Part shown: one piece after another, positions 43,260 to 54,614 of the stretch | Layout of the letters: every line of letters starts with the position of its first letter | Numbering within the stretch: position 1 is the first letter of the stretch | NCBI GenBank assembly: GCA_015345905.1 | Contig: JADDTR010000013.1 | Location: 439,411 to 503,410, forward strand | Direction: 5' to 3' | Length of the DNA stretch: 64,000 nucleotides | DNA from: Aotearoamyces nothofagi | Taxonomy: Eukaryota > Ascomycota > Leotiomycetes > Leotiales > Tympanidaceae | Made by a program: the position numbers and the translations under genes | The notes under the pieces: model-generated | The model's database searches: none | Told to the model about the DNA's origin: nothing | Seen by the model: only the letters and a program-made list of their open reading frames with translations

Positions 43260-45614
43260 TTAATCCCAAGACTCCAGGTTTTTTAGCACACAACCGTCTC
43301 CCGTCCGTGCTACCAATCTCCCAATCGTATATACTTTTTCGCCAGCAGCCTCCAGCTCGGAAATTAATTCTGCTACATTATCTTTGCTAACGACGGCAAC
43401 CATGCCAACCCCGGTGTTGAAAGTCCTCCCCATCTCAACAGATGTGACATTGCCAGCATGCTTGAGCCACTTGAATACAGGTGGAAGTGTCCAGGATCCA
43501 ACGTCTACTTCGGCAGCCAGGTGTTTGGGCAGCATTCTGGGAATATTCTCCGTGAGGCCACCCCCAGTGATGTGAGATAGGCCCTTGATGAGCTTCTTCT
43601 GGATAACATGCAGCAGGGACCGCACATATATCTTTGTTGGGGTCAACAGGCTGATACCCACAGTATTAGCATTGTCCCAAGGGGCAGCATCGGTGTAGGC
43701 GACCTTTTCCCTTTCAAGAATTCTTCTAACTAGAGAGAAACCATTGGAGTGGACACCGTTTGAGGCTAAGCCAACAAGGATATCACCTTCGACCATCTGG
43801 TCCTTGAGGGGCAGTCTGAACTGTGCGGACATCGCACCAACTGCTGCACCGGCAGCATCATAGTCTTCCTTCTGATACATTCCAGGCATTTCGGCCGTCT
43901 CGCCGCCAACCAAGGCACAATTAGCCTCGATACACCCTGCTGCCACACCTTCTACAAATGCCGCGGCATTTTCGAGGTTTAATTGGCTGCATCCATAGTA
44001 GTCAAGGAACATAAGAGGTTCGGCGCCCTGGACAACTAGATCATTGACGTTCATGGCCACGAGATCAATACCGACGGTGTCATGTTTCTTCATTGATTGA
44101 GCAATCATCAGCTTTGTCCCTACACCATCGATGGCGCCAACCATTATGGGGGCGCTTTTATAGCCTGCTGAATCCAAGTCAACTTCTCCACCAAAGCCTC
44201 CGATCTCAGCAGCAGCACCCGGACGACGTGTAGAAGCGACTGCCTTCTTGATCCTCTCAACAAACTCATTACCCGCATCAATATTGACACCGGCGGATGC
44301 ATAAGTGAGTGCTTCCCGTGTAAACGAGTTTGTTTTAAAGGCCCGGTGTGCGATGTCCTTTCGAAACTGCATCTTGTCAAACTTGATCATTCCAACCCCT
44401 GTATATGCCTTCTGAACAGCCTCTTGAAGGGTATCTGCTGTGGCCGAAGCCGCTATAACGCGGCCGCCAGAGGTCTTCAATTGATCATTTTCGATGATGG
44501 TGCCAGCATGAAAGTGATAAACGTCACATGTAGGTGTGTTGACTGTCATGGGCGTCCCCTTCACATACGGTCCTGGGTAACCGCCTGCAGCTACCACAAC
44601 AGTTGCACTAAACTTGCTGTCAACTGTAAGGGATACACTGTCTAGCCAACCGTCCGTGCAAGCCACCATAATCTCTGCCAGATCTGTCTCCTGACTTAAA
44701 AGAGGAAGAAGCGTCTGCGTTTCAGGATCTCCAAATCGAACATTGTATTCTAATGTTTTCGGGCCATTCTTGGTTATCATCAAGCCTGTGAAAAGTGTGC
44801 CAACAAAAGGGAACCTATCCTTTCGCATCCCATCGATCGTTGGCTGCAGAATGGTTCGCTCAACCTCCTCGATCAAAGATTTTGTCGCAATATTCGTGGG
44901 CGCATAACATCCCATACCGCCAGTGTTGGGGCCCTGATCGCCATCAAATATCCTTTTATGATCTTGTGCAGGAGGTAATGATCGAATTGTGTATCCATCG
45001 CTGAAGCTTAGAATGCTTAACTCGTCGCCCTCTAGAAACTCCTCAATAACTACCTCATCACCGGCAGTGCCAAACTCTTTGTTTAGCATTATCTCCTTCA
45101 GCGCATCTTGGGCCTCCTGCTTTGTTGTAGGTATTATAACACCCTTGCCCGCGGCCAATCCGCTCGCCTTGATAACAACATTGTGGTCTATTTTGTCCAG
45201 ATATCGCCGAGCTTCCTCGTAGTCAGAGAAATTCTCATATGCTGCAGTTGGGATGTTGTGTCTCTTCATGAAGTCTTTCGAGAATGTCTTGCTCCCCTCC
45301 ATGCGTGCAGCTAATTTGGAAGGTCCGTAGCACCTTATCCCCACGGCGCGGAAGTAGCCTTCGATTCCATCTACTAATGGAGCTTCCGGCCCAGGGACCA
45401 CAAGATTGACGTTATGATCTTGTGCCAGTGCCACAAGGCCAGGGTAGTCATCGGCCTTGATGTGATCGATGTTAGTTACCTTTGAGCAGGTGGACGTGCC
45501 GCCATTCCCAGGTACAGCGATGATTGACTCGACGTGTTTCGATTGACTCAATTTCCATGCGAGGGCATGCTCGCGACCACCATTGCCTACGATAAGTATA
45601 CGAAGCATCTCCAT
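43260..45614 (-). CDS. ADE5,7: Bifunctional GAR synthetase / AIR synthetase
   Basis: Intronless ORF of 784 aa, the usual length of fungal Ade5,7. The N-terminal ~430 residues are phosphoribosylamine-glycine ligase, with RILIVGNGGREHALAWKL, GPSKLAARMEGSKTFSKDFM, KASGLAAGKGVI, GPNTGGMGCYAP and ETQTLLPLL. From about residue 440 follows phosphoribosylformylglycinamidine cyclo-ligase, with YASAGVNIDAGNEFVERIK, GAIDGVGTKLMIAQ, ALVGGETAEMPGMYQ and HITGGGLTENIPRMLP. The two activities catalyse steps 2 and 5 of de novo purine synthesis in the cytosol. Start ATG at 45614; a second ATG at 45608 is equally acceptable. All key blocks are intact. Confidence 0.97.
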   Translation of the reverse strand: MEMLRILIVGNGGREHALAWKLSQSKHVESIIAVPGNGGTSTCSKVTNIDHIKADDYPGLVALAQDHNVNLVVPGPEAPLVDGIEGYFRAVGIRCYGPSKLAARMEGSKTFSKDFMKRHNIPTAAYENFSDYEEARRYLDKIDHNVVIKASGLAAGKGVIIPTTKQEAQDALKEIMLNKEFGTAGDEVVIEEFLEGDELSILSFSDGYTIRSLPPAQDHKRIFDGDQGPNTGGMGCYAPTNIATKSLIEEVERTILQPTIDGMRKDRFPFVGTLFTGLMITKNGPKTLEYNVRFGDPETQTLLPLLSQETDLAEIMVACTDGWLDSVSLTVDSKFSATVVVAAGGYPGPYVKGTPMTVNTPTCDVYHFHAGTIIENDQLKTSGGRVIAASATADTLQEAVQKAYTGVGMIKFDKMQFRKDIAHRAFKTNSFTREALTYASAGVNIDAGNEFVERIKKAVASTRRPGAAAEIGGFGGEVDLDSAGYKSAPIMVGAIDGVGTKLMIAQSMKKHDTVGIDLVAMNVNDLVVQGAEPLMFLDYYGCSQLNLENAAAFVEGVAAGCIEANCALVGGETAEMPGMYQKEDYDAAGAAVGAMSAQFRLPLKDQMVEGDILVGLASNGVHSNGFSLVRRILEREKVAYTDAAPWDNANTVGISLLTPTKIYVRSLLHVIQKKLIKGLSHITGGGLTENIPRMLPKHLAAEVDVGSWTLPPVFKWLKHAGNVTSVEMGRTFNTGVGMVAVVSKDNVAELISELEAAGEKVYTIGRLVARTGDGCVLKNLESWD

Positions 45615-46267
45615 TGTGTAGAATTTGTCTTTCTGAGTCTTGAGACCAAACTCCCTGTGGACCCAAAAAATTATGTTCGAAATTTTGGCGGGGTTGATTT
45701 CTTAGTGGGGGTTAGCGTGTGCAGGGGGATGAAGTTTCAGTACATGTTCTGTACAGTGCTGGACCGGTCCAGCACGAGAGTACGCGGGTACGAGGGTACG
45801 ATGCCGTGGATGCGAAGATGTACGAAGTACGGAAGCACAGTATGATGTACAACAATTCGAATCCGAGATCCTCGGGTGTAGATCACTTTAACTGCTCACT
45901 GCACCGAGAGCCGCACATTGCCCGTATGTACGGAACATAGTACAGAAAGCATGGCCATGAAGAACCACATAGCCTTGGTGAAAGCTTTGGTTAACCAACC
46001 TCCGAACTTCACTAATCATGTCACAGTTATCTAAAGTATGAGGTGTAAAGTATGGCAAGTGCTGGTGCATACTGTCGGGCGTTAATGACCAATAGCTAAT
46101 ACCTCAGAGCATTGCTACCCCATACAACGCAGTATAGCAAAATTATGCTAGTAGGCACAGAGCCTAAACCCCTATGCCAGACATTATACCACTGCCCACG
46201 CAAAGATTCTTCCCAAAATAGGTATCGCCAGTCAACCTGCAACGCCATTCGCCACCTTGATGCTGTG
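45615..46267. promoter_or_regulatory. Upstream region of ADE5,7
   Basis: About 650 bases between the ADE5,7 start and the 3' end of VPS45, both minus-strand. Short TACG/GTACG words (gagtacgcgggtacgagg) occur near 45777-45800. No ORF with coding character is seen. Confidence 0.45.
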
Positions 46268-48098
46268 CTATCGCCTCCCTGTCTCCTTTCGCAGCCGCGC
46301 CGCTACCGTAGTCGGGGCTGGCTCAGGCCATGAGCCTACAGCATCGTCTACTTCCTCCAAAAATGTCGAACTGTTGTGCACGGATGTGGCTCCTAAGACG
46401 ACTCGTATTCCGGGAGATGAAGCATTTATCGTCGCTATTAATTTAGCCTCCTCATAGGTTGCACCACCGACCATGAAGACAATAATGTCCTGGGGCTTAT
46501 CTCTTGTTGAACCTCCACCCTCCACAAAAGGGTACTGTTGATCCCGGAGGCGTCCCTTGATGAGGTTTTGGAGGGTAACTTCTAAGCGTGGTGAATGCTG
46601 AGTATATACGTTATCAACCCCTTTCAAGCCCTTTAGGCGATCGCGTGCTCCAGAAAATATCCCGGACGATTCGAACATATCAGATATGCCACCTGCTGTT
46701 TGAGCCTGCTGTAAGGAAGAGTGATAGATGAGAAGCTTGGCTATTATATCAATACGACGCTGGGGCACATTCCCCGCCGCACCAAGCAGATCAACCAATA
46801 GCGGCAGGGCATTTGAAGGATGTTTCTCATATCGTAATGAATAGAGCGCTACCAGCCTGATCTTCCCATCCGTAGTCACCGAAGGAGACTGGATAAGCCT
46901 TTGTACATTCTAGTCATTATCAGTTCCTTATTTCTTCATAGTAACAGAAGATACCTACCTTGAGATCGGCAGCGTGGTTGTCATTGCATGCTAGGCTTTG
47001 CTCAACTTCACTTACTTCCAGCAGATTCTCTGCGCCTACTTTCCTACTTAACTCGCCCACGAGTGTGACATGCTTGCTAACATTGCCCGATAACTTGCGG
47101 AACTCTGGATATTCTTCGATGAATCGCTTCATATCTGCAATGGATTCAATATTCGAGCTGCTCTTTGTCTTCGACTGGTACTGCTCTACGTAATCCTTGA
47201 TATTCCCACCTAGATCACCAAAATTGAGGTACATGTTTTTCTTGAAAAAAGGATCTTGATCCTGAGAGAGAACAACCTCTTTCAGTTCTGGCCTAACCTC
47301 TGGTACCTCGCTCAGATCAACACGGCCATTATGTATCCCAAGGAGCTCATGGACCATTGCTTGATAGGTCCATTGCGAGAGCAAAGGTGTGATTGGATCG
47401 TCTCTGCGATCCAGAATCAGTAATATTGGGGGAGTATCGACTTTGCGGAAATCAAAGAGTTGCTCTTCCTGCGAGATATGATATCGGACCTCTGTTGCAA
47501 GCTTTTTTGCCATTAGACTATTCTTCTCAAATCGTATCAAAGGCTTCTTCTTCAGTGAAAGCAATAGCGCAATAACTCCTTCTATTGTTCTTTGCAGTGC
47601 GTCCGTATTCCACATATCAGGACTTCCACTCCACAGTCGCTGCTTTGGGAGGCTAAAACCAAGGGTGAAAAGGTCCGGATTAATGACAATATAGTCGGCA
47701 AAGTGCTCCTGGACAGCCTTCACGACTTCATGGTCGTCCGCCTCGGCCAGTCGCTCAAGGGACGACTTTTTAGCCACGTTGCTGAAGTAAAGGTTGTATT
47801 CGCCATATTTGGGATCGCGCAACTCGTCAATGAGGAACTGGATTGAGTCTGCTGATGGCCTAACGAAGCATAAGCATCGTAGATGCCGCATCTTCTCGCG
47901 ATTTTGGTTGTCAAGGCGGTCAATGAGGTATACCTCATGGTTGAGCAGGGCAGATTGTGTGATTGCGGTGGAGGCTATATTGACTGTCTCGCTGTCGAGC
48001 AGGAGTATCTTCATCTTTGCCGACGGCGTCCCTGAAGGACTATCCCCAGCGGACACCATCTTCGAGACATAGCCAGACACAGCTTGCACCACGTCCAT
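46268..48098 (-). CDS. VPS45: Vacuolar sorting protein Vps45 (Sec1/Munc18 family)
   Basis: Two exons (48098-46959 and 46909-46268) sum to 1782 nt and 593 aa. The SM-protein fold is clear: MKILLLDSETVNIASTAITQ, EVYLIDRLDNQNREKMRHL, PPILLILDRRDDPITPLLSQ, WTYQAMVHELLGIHNGRVDL, then IIVFMVGGATYEEAKLIATI. The short Vps45-type C-terminus ends in RKETGRR. Vps45 clasps the syntaxins Tlg2 and Pep12 to control SNARE assembly between Golgi, endosomes and vacuole. I start at MDVVQAVSGY, the family N-terminus, rather than the in-frame ATG at 48134, which would add 12 residues. The gene is divergent from the MBOAT gene. Confidence 0.95.
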
Positions 48099-48514
48099 GG
48101 TGAGTGACAAATGGTCCACGTAGACTCGAAACAATGCCTAGGAGTTCAAGGAAGCGGCCTTTTCCACATGTCTTCTCCTGTGCTGTGATGTCGCATCTAT
48201 AGTCGTGGATTGCCAATGTCGCAGACTCGTGTCCCGCAAGGCGGAAGCTCCTCAGCAACGTTGAACAGGGTTGTTGCTGAGCCACTGAGTGGCGGAAACT
48301 GCCGCGCTGCGCGCTGCGGTGCACGGTGCCACGCTACGCGCTACGCGCTACGCTGGAGACTCCCAACAGTTGGCTAGTGAAGTCAGTCCGCTCGGCATCC
48401 TGGAGATTACAAGGCGTCACTGGTACTCTGTATAGCAAGATCAAGTCATTGTCCTGATGAAATGCGATAACGACGCATATATTGGTGATCCAGGAAGCGT
48501 CCTGGACCGACACT
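48099..48514. promoter_or_regulatory. Compact divergent promoter of VPS45 and the MBOAT gene
   Basis: About 420 bases serve two divergent starts. Positions 48304-48355 contain two short tandem arrays (cgcgctg repeats, then acgcgct repeats), GC-rich against an ordinary background. No other motif is certain. Confidence 0.5.
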
Positions 48515-50361
48515 ATGTTGCCCTATATCAACATTCGTGAGCTCCTCCAACACTCTTTGTATGCGGCCGCTTCTAACGTCAACCATATAGCCTTCCAGTA
48601 TGCTGCTGGGAAGCTTGGAGCTTCAACTGATGAGTGTAAGCATCAACATCATCCTACCCTCTGCAGTTGGGAATTACTGAGGAGTCTTCAGTAAAGCTCA
48701 TCTCCTCCTTCCTCCTATCGTACCCGTTCGCCGGCGTGCTGAAGCGTATCCCGGACGCCAAGCCAGCCTACAAGAACCTCTTCATCATAGCGTCCGTGAG
48801 CCTTTTATTCTTGCACACATCATAGCTGATTTCTGGTAGGGTTTCCGTATTTTACCTAGTTGGCCTGTTCGATCTGTGGATTGGTTGTCGAACCTTGGCT
48901 ATTAGCGCCGTTGGTGTTTATGCGATCGCGGGATACATAGAAGGGCCGTTCATGCCATGGATAGGCTTTATCTTCCTGATGAGCCATTTGTCTATCAACC
49001 AGATTCACCGCCAGTTAGTTGGTGATCCAAGTGTGGTAGATATAACGGGAGCCCAGATGGTTCTCGTCATGAAGCTTAGTACATTTTGTTGGAACGTTGC
49101 GGATGGTCAACTCGCCGAAAACGACTTGTCAAATTACCAAAAGGAAAGAGCACTTAAGCAACTACCAAGTATTCTTGACTATGCAGCATTTGTTCTTTTT
49201 TTCCCGTCCCTGATGGCTGGGCCCGCATTCGACTATGTTGACTACAGAAGATGGATTGAAACTACCATGTTCGAAGTGCCTGCCGGTATAGATCCATCCA
49301 AAATACCGCCGACACGCAAGAAGCGCAAGATTCCGCGCAGTGGCACGCCGGCAATGTGGAAAGCTGCTGCAGGAATTTTCTGGATTCTGTTATTCCTCAA
49401 GTTTTCCGGATGGTACTGGCCCGGCCTAACGACCGGTGACGAATACATGACCTTCAGCTTTCCTCGTCGTGTCTGGGTCCTTTATATGCTTGGTGTGACT
49501 AGTCGTCTCAAGTATTATGGCGTCTGGTCTCTCACCGAAGGGGCTTGCATTCTTTCAGGATTAGGATACAAAGGCATTGACCCAGCCACCGGCAAAGTAT
49601 CCTGGGACCGGCTCCAGAATGTGAGTCCTTGGGGTGTCGAGACTGCGCAGAATACTCGCGCGTATCTCGGAAGTTGGAATATTAATACCAACAACTGGCT
49701 TCGAAATTATATATACCTACGAGTTACTCCCAAAGGTAAGAAACCGGGCTTCCGCGCAAGCATGGCTACTTTCGTGACAAGTGCGTTCTGGCATGGTTTC
49801 TATCCAGGATACTATCTATCATTTGTGCTCGCCAGCTTTGTTCAAACGGTTGCAAAAAGTATGCCCCCATTTTTCCTTACCCACTATAGGTACTAATCCT
49901 ATATCATAGATTGCCGCCGCTATTTTCGCCCATTCTTCATTGATCCAATATCCTCCCAACCCACAAGTTTTAAAATCTACTACGACATCTTCTCTCATCT
50001 CATTACCCAACTTACTTTCTGCTTCATCACTGCACCATTTGTGCTGCTTACGCTCTCGGATTCATTGCTTGTATGGTCGCGTGTCTACTTCTATGCCATT
50101 ATTGGGACATCGCTATCCACGGCCTTCTTTGCCTCTCCGGCAAAAGCCTTGCTCAAAAAGAAAATTGAGGAAAGAGCAGCAAAGGCGAGTGGGAAAGCAA
50201 ATTATAAGGAGAGTGATGGATTGAACAAGGATTTTAATATGAGCCAAGAGAACATTGCCAGCAGATATCCAGTGCTGGGTCTGCCATCGGATCCTCAGGG
50301 CGATTTAGAAGAAGCTGTTAGGGAGATCAGAGCAGAAATGGAAATGAGGCAGAGGAAATGA
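48515..50361 (+). CDS. ALE1: MBOAT lysophospholipid acyltransferase (Ale1/LPCAT-like)
   Basis: Four exons (48515-48635, 48692-48791, 48840-49858, 49910-50361) sum to 1692 nt and 563 aa. About nine to eleven membrane segments are present. MBOAT hallmarks are the Asn-containing block SWNINTNNWLRNYIYLRV and the catalytic His in TSAFWHGFYPGYYLSF. FPSLMAGPAFDYVDYRRWI and LTEGACILSGLGYKG are typical of the Ale1/MBOAT1-2-5 branch. The protein re-acylates lysophospholipids at the ER (Lands cycle). The C-terminal tail is charged, with a KKKIEERAAK stretch. The second intron needs the unusual donor GTCCGT to keep frame (IIA|VSVFYLVG); the better-looking GTGAGC three bases later breaks it. Confidence 0.93.
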
Positions 50362-50854
50362 CTTTAGACTTTACCATTGCCGACCCCAGCAGGGCGTAAC
50401 GGATATGCTACGAGCTGCGGTCAGGATTATCTCGTGAGCTTCTAGTGAGCTATAGATTATTGTGCGAATAGAGTAAGATTAGGAGTGATAATTGAAGTCC
50501 GAATTGTGTAGTATTGTAATCGCAGTGGGTATATATTGCATGAATAAAAATACACAAAATATCAATCCGTTGCCCAGATGGCGTGGACCCCTATGGTGAC
50601 ACAAGTGGCTGTTATAGTTATAGCTGATGGTGTCTGAATGTGTGTTTATTTAGCTAGACATATACGTAGGTTCGAGGCAGAGTGTTGGAAAGTCCTTTGA
50701 GACTCTAGTAAAATATGACAAAATGGTGAGTAATGGTAGTAGATAGGAATATATTTTCAAATCCTATATTTGCAATATGACTGAAAACGAAATCAGAATC
50801 GGGCTAGGAATGACTGCTCCATAGTCCCATGCATTTGATAATGCTTGCACTTGC
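50362..50854. other. Convergent 3' intergenic region
   Basis: Nearly 500 AT-rich bases between the convergent MBOAT and dehydrogenase genes. No coding signal is seen. Confidence 0.45.
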
Positions 50855-52108
50855 CTATGCCGTATCCATCATGCTAGATGTGTCCCCTTCTTCCTCCTTC
50901 TGCTCCATATCTTCCTTCTCCTCCTCATCAATCTGTGCATCAGCCGCCACTGGAAAGTTTAAATGCTTCCAATCCTCCAACTCCTCAATAATACTTCTCA
51001 ATCGGTCCCGGATGCTCTCAATCGCATAAGTCCCCAATAACAATCGCAGCGGCGGGTAAGAACAGTGCCCCAACTGCCATACGAGCTCTGCACACTTCAC
51101 GACACTTGTAGGCTGTCTGTCCCCTAGCCACTGCACCATTCGTTTCGCGTGCAGTGCCGGGCTTGTCGGGCCTGCATACGGCTCACTCGCAGGCTTGATG
51201 AGGAAATGTCCCCATGTAGGCAGAGGATTCGTTGCCCAGTCAGGCTCATCCCGGCGGACAAGCCCAGGCTCTACGAGGGTGGCTTTAATGTTAAAAGAGT
51301 CAATCTCATACAGCATTGCCTCAATCAAACCCTCAACGGCATACTTCGTTGCACAATACGGGCCCAAGCCTGGAACACCAAGCGCGCCCGACGTCGAGCT
51401 AAAGATTAGATACCTACCCACGCCCTGTTCTCGGAAGTATGGTAATGATAGCTGAATGATGTTAAGAGTGCCCATGAAGTTCGTCTCGAACTGATTCCGG
51501 ATCTCATGCTCATCCTGATCCTCGCAGGCACCGATGACGCCATATCCCGAGCAGTTGGCAATCAGGTCTATGCGGCCAAAATGCGAGATGGTCTTTTGGA
51601 TAATAGTGTTGACAGATTCGCGCGCGCGGACATCGCACAGAGTTCCCAAGCAGTTCACGTGCCAGTTTTGCATTGAAGAGGGCGTGTTTTCGTTTGTTCG
51701 TCCGACCGCCGTCACGAGGTCGCCGGCATTGAGAACATTGCGAACCAGAGAGCGTCCCATGTGACCAGTTGCTCCAAAAACCTAGGTGAATCGTGAGTAT
51801 AATTGTGTGTAGATTAGGATGCGTATAATAAGAGGTAGACCTTGAGAATGCTTGACGTATATAGATAGAGATCAAGGACTGAGCTGACATATATGCCCAT
51901 GACCGTAGATAAGGGCACATTATGTAGTATAAGTATGACGAGGAAAGAGACTTTGCCACTCTATAGGCTTGAAGAAGCGGCGATAGAGGAGAAATTATAA
52001 GAATATACATACAATCCATACGAGCTGTTTTGGAGGATTGTTCGGACCTGGTGGATCGCAGCTCAGAGGCAGCTGCAACTTCGTCTTACTGCCAGTATCC
52101 GGCGACAT
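50855..52108 (-). CDS. Short-chain dehydrogenase/reductase
   Basis: Two exons (52108-52013 and 51781-50855) sum to 1023 nt and 340 aa. The intron falls just before the NAD(P)-binding loop VFGATGHMGRSLV, which matches the GxxGxxG form. The core shows LCDVRARESV, the NCSGYG motif (classical NNAG position), FSSTSGALGVPGLGPY (catalytic Ser) and YCATK (catalytic Tyr and Lys), followed by VEPGLVR. The oxidoreductase substrate cannot be told. The last ~25 residues are an acidic Glu-rich tail (EEEKEDMEQKEEEGD) that is unusual for the family. The first 32 residues are Pro-rich and lack a clear targeting signal. Confidence 0.9.
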
Positions 52109-52738
52109 GGCCTCGGCCTCATCGCCGCCATCATGGCTATCCATTAACCAGGCCTTCCTATATCACCAAAGCAAAAATTGAGGGGATCATACAGGGCGTG
52201 CATCAAAGAATGTGTAGTGAAGCCAGTAGAAAAAAGCATGTAGGCAGTTAGGTGTTGTATGTACGCGGTGCACTCTGAGGCCTGGCGGCTTTTCTGCGGG
52301 CGTAGGCGCGGTGGTGTACAAATAATATCCGTGTAGGTGGGGCGCTTGGGGCGTGCGTACAGTAGTCGGGCCTGGCGGGGTCGGGTTGTTATCCGCACAC
52401 GAGTACTGTACGCACAGTACAGTACCAGTTTGAAGTACCTCCGTACATAAGTTACAGTAATCCCTCGAGTAAAGTGGCTGAGCAAACACGCGGCTCCTCG
52501 CTCCTTCGATGGCAAGCTGGCAAGCTGGCAAGCTTCCATTGATCTCGGGTTTGCTTCGTGATCTGGAGTGCACGCAGTGCTTGGGATGATGCTGCCACAT
52601 ATAATAATTGCTAATCTGAAAGGTAGTTCATAGTTCATATATTCATTACACGTACTCGCCATCAGACCGTCATACGCCAAGATGTATCTACGAGGCACCG
52701 AAGCTGAATTCAAGAACCTCACTCTCTGTTTGCTTCGC
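52109..52738. other. Intergenic region between dehydrogenase and ADI1
   Basis: About 630 bases. Minus-strand ORFs here show no family signal. A short direct repeat of ggcaagct occurs near 52509-52535. The dehydrogenase promoter should lie here. Confidence 0.4.
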
Positions 52739-53399
52739 CTAGACCTCGAGTACTCTCTGGATGTATTCCTGGCGATACGGATTGGCGTCCACGTCAGCGC
52801 CCCGGTTCAGTGCCGTCCATTTTGGCTCCTCCTTAAATAGTCGCATGGCCACGATGTACTGTTGCTGCTGTCAGCAGCCAATAGACCACAGGGCTCGCTA
52901 CAAACCTACGTTCTTGTCATCCGTCGTGAATCTGTGATAGATCCCTGCCGGCAGGATCAACAGGTCGTCCTTCTGGAGCTGCACCCGGATCCATTCGTCT
53001 CCCTGGCTCCTTATATCAAAATAGCCGTTCCCATCTCGAATGTACCTGATCTCTTCATCCTCGTGCAGGTGCTCATTGAAGAAACTCTTGACCTTCTCCT
53101 CGTAGATGTCGCCCATCTTCTCGGGAGAGACTGTAATCACATCGCGGTTCTTGTAGCTGCGCTCTACAGCGAGCCTATCTACCGCATCGACATCGGAGAA
53201 GCTGTAATAGATGACACCAGCCTTCGAGAGTTCATCAAGGGAGACGTCGCGTCCAGAATCGTGGGGCTCGCGTTGGTCACCCTGAAAGATTGTCAGCAGT
53301 CTAAGGTTCAACGCCAAAGATCAAGCATCCAACGTCTGAGATCGGGCGCAGTGGAAAATGTTAGCGTACCGGCTTGTTGTCGTACCAATATGCGCGCAT
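52739..53399 (-). CDS. ADI1: Acireductone dioxygenase
   Basis: Three exons (53399-53370, 53281-52910, 52858-52739) sum to 522 nt and 173 aa, close to yeast Adi1 (179). Exon 1 encodes [10 protein letters not shown], the conserved start. The cupin core carries the metal ligands in [14 protein letters not shown] (two His, Glu) and AGIYHRFT (third His), with GYFDIR and DEWIRVQL between them. The C-terminus reads [20 protein letters not shown]. The enzyme oxidises acireductone to the keto-acid precursor of methionine (methionine salvage), with Fe or Ni deciding the product. Canonical splice sites are present and all ligands intact. Confidence 0.96.
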
Positions 53400-54614
53400 T
53401 TTTGATCGCTTTGATCAGTAATGTGATTTGATGAAGAGTGAATTACAGATACGGTATAGTAGAAGTAGAAGCAGAAGCAAAGGCAAACAAACACAAAAGG
53501 TTGCGAGAGAGAGCGACAGGTATCGAGTAGATGTACTCCGTGCTGACCGCTAGTGAATACTCGAGTGAGGTAGGCTCGCCGTTTGCTGTTTACTATTTGC
53601 TCTTTGTTGTTCGCTGTACTTGTGCGTACAATAGCTTATCAGAAAATCCGATGATGCTCTCGGGCATTGCTAAAACGTGCTCTGCCGCGCTCCAATCACA
53701 GTCACATCATTGCGCATGACTTAGCGATCCAGTACAAGCGGCAATCGAATAGCACTGTAAGGTCCGACATCTTACTACAGTAAAGGCCAGAACAGCACAG
53801 GTCCAGCAGTGCATATGCAGCAGTCAAGCAGTCAACAATCAGCACAATAATCCAGAGGTGGAAAAGAAAACCAGTCAAGGCAGTAGATCGTCGAACGAAC
53901 TACACGAGGCCCTCTGTACAGGATGTAAGTAAGGTACTGTACTGTGTATTACTGTATTGTATAGTGTGCCATAATAACACCTACTTCAACCTGTCATCTA
54001 CACCTTAGCATTAGCATTCAATGCTGCAATGTCTAACAACGCCAGACCTACGGACAAGACGCGGCCGGTGTTTCGAAGATATCGAACTGCGATATGTGCT
54101 GGCAGACGAAAATGTCTGAAATAGGCTCAACAACACATGTCAAAATGGGTTGTGTAGATGGCTCGGTGGACCTTTAGCATTTTAGTTTGCTTTTTATTGA
54201 TTACTACATAGCATGGGGAAATTCACGTTCTCCAAGTATCCATGATCCTCGTGTCTCGTTGAATTTTTATTGAAAGATTGATCCTGGGACTCCTCAGCCT
54301 CGTGCTCACCTTTCTGACATCAAGAGTGAGTTTGTTGGCTTCAGGCCGTCTGTAACCACCTTACCTGACGGCTGCTAGAGCTATGAAAATCGTATGCACC
54401 TTGCCTTGCAGGATATATTTCAAGGGTATGTCTTCCAGAACCTCTTCCGATTTGATTCCTTGTCCCGGGATAGGTACCACACCGGTCACCGCCCCTCTGA
54501 TTAATCTCCTCGTATCCCGATGACAATGGCACTAGGCATGATTATTCTGACTTGGCTCAGATAGAAAAATCTGCCAGAGGGCTGCAGAGGGCGCTTCCAT
54601 TGGATCTAGCCCGG
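53400..54614. other. Gene-free interval
   Basis: About 1.2 kb upstream of ADI1 and downstream of the thioredoxin-like gene. It contains A-rich tracts (53460-53520), TACTGTA-type words near 53930-53965 and CAGCA/CAGTCAA words near 53800-53840. ORFs are short and unremarkable; nothing supports a gene or RNA. Confidence 0.45.

Noticed and set aside
51510-52019. 169-codon minus-strand ORF
   Set aside because: It is the intron and the wrong frame of the short-chain dehydrogenase; splicing at 52013/51781 explains the locus better.
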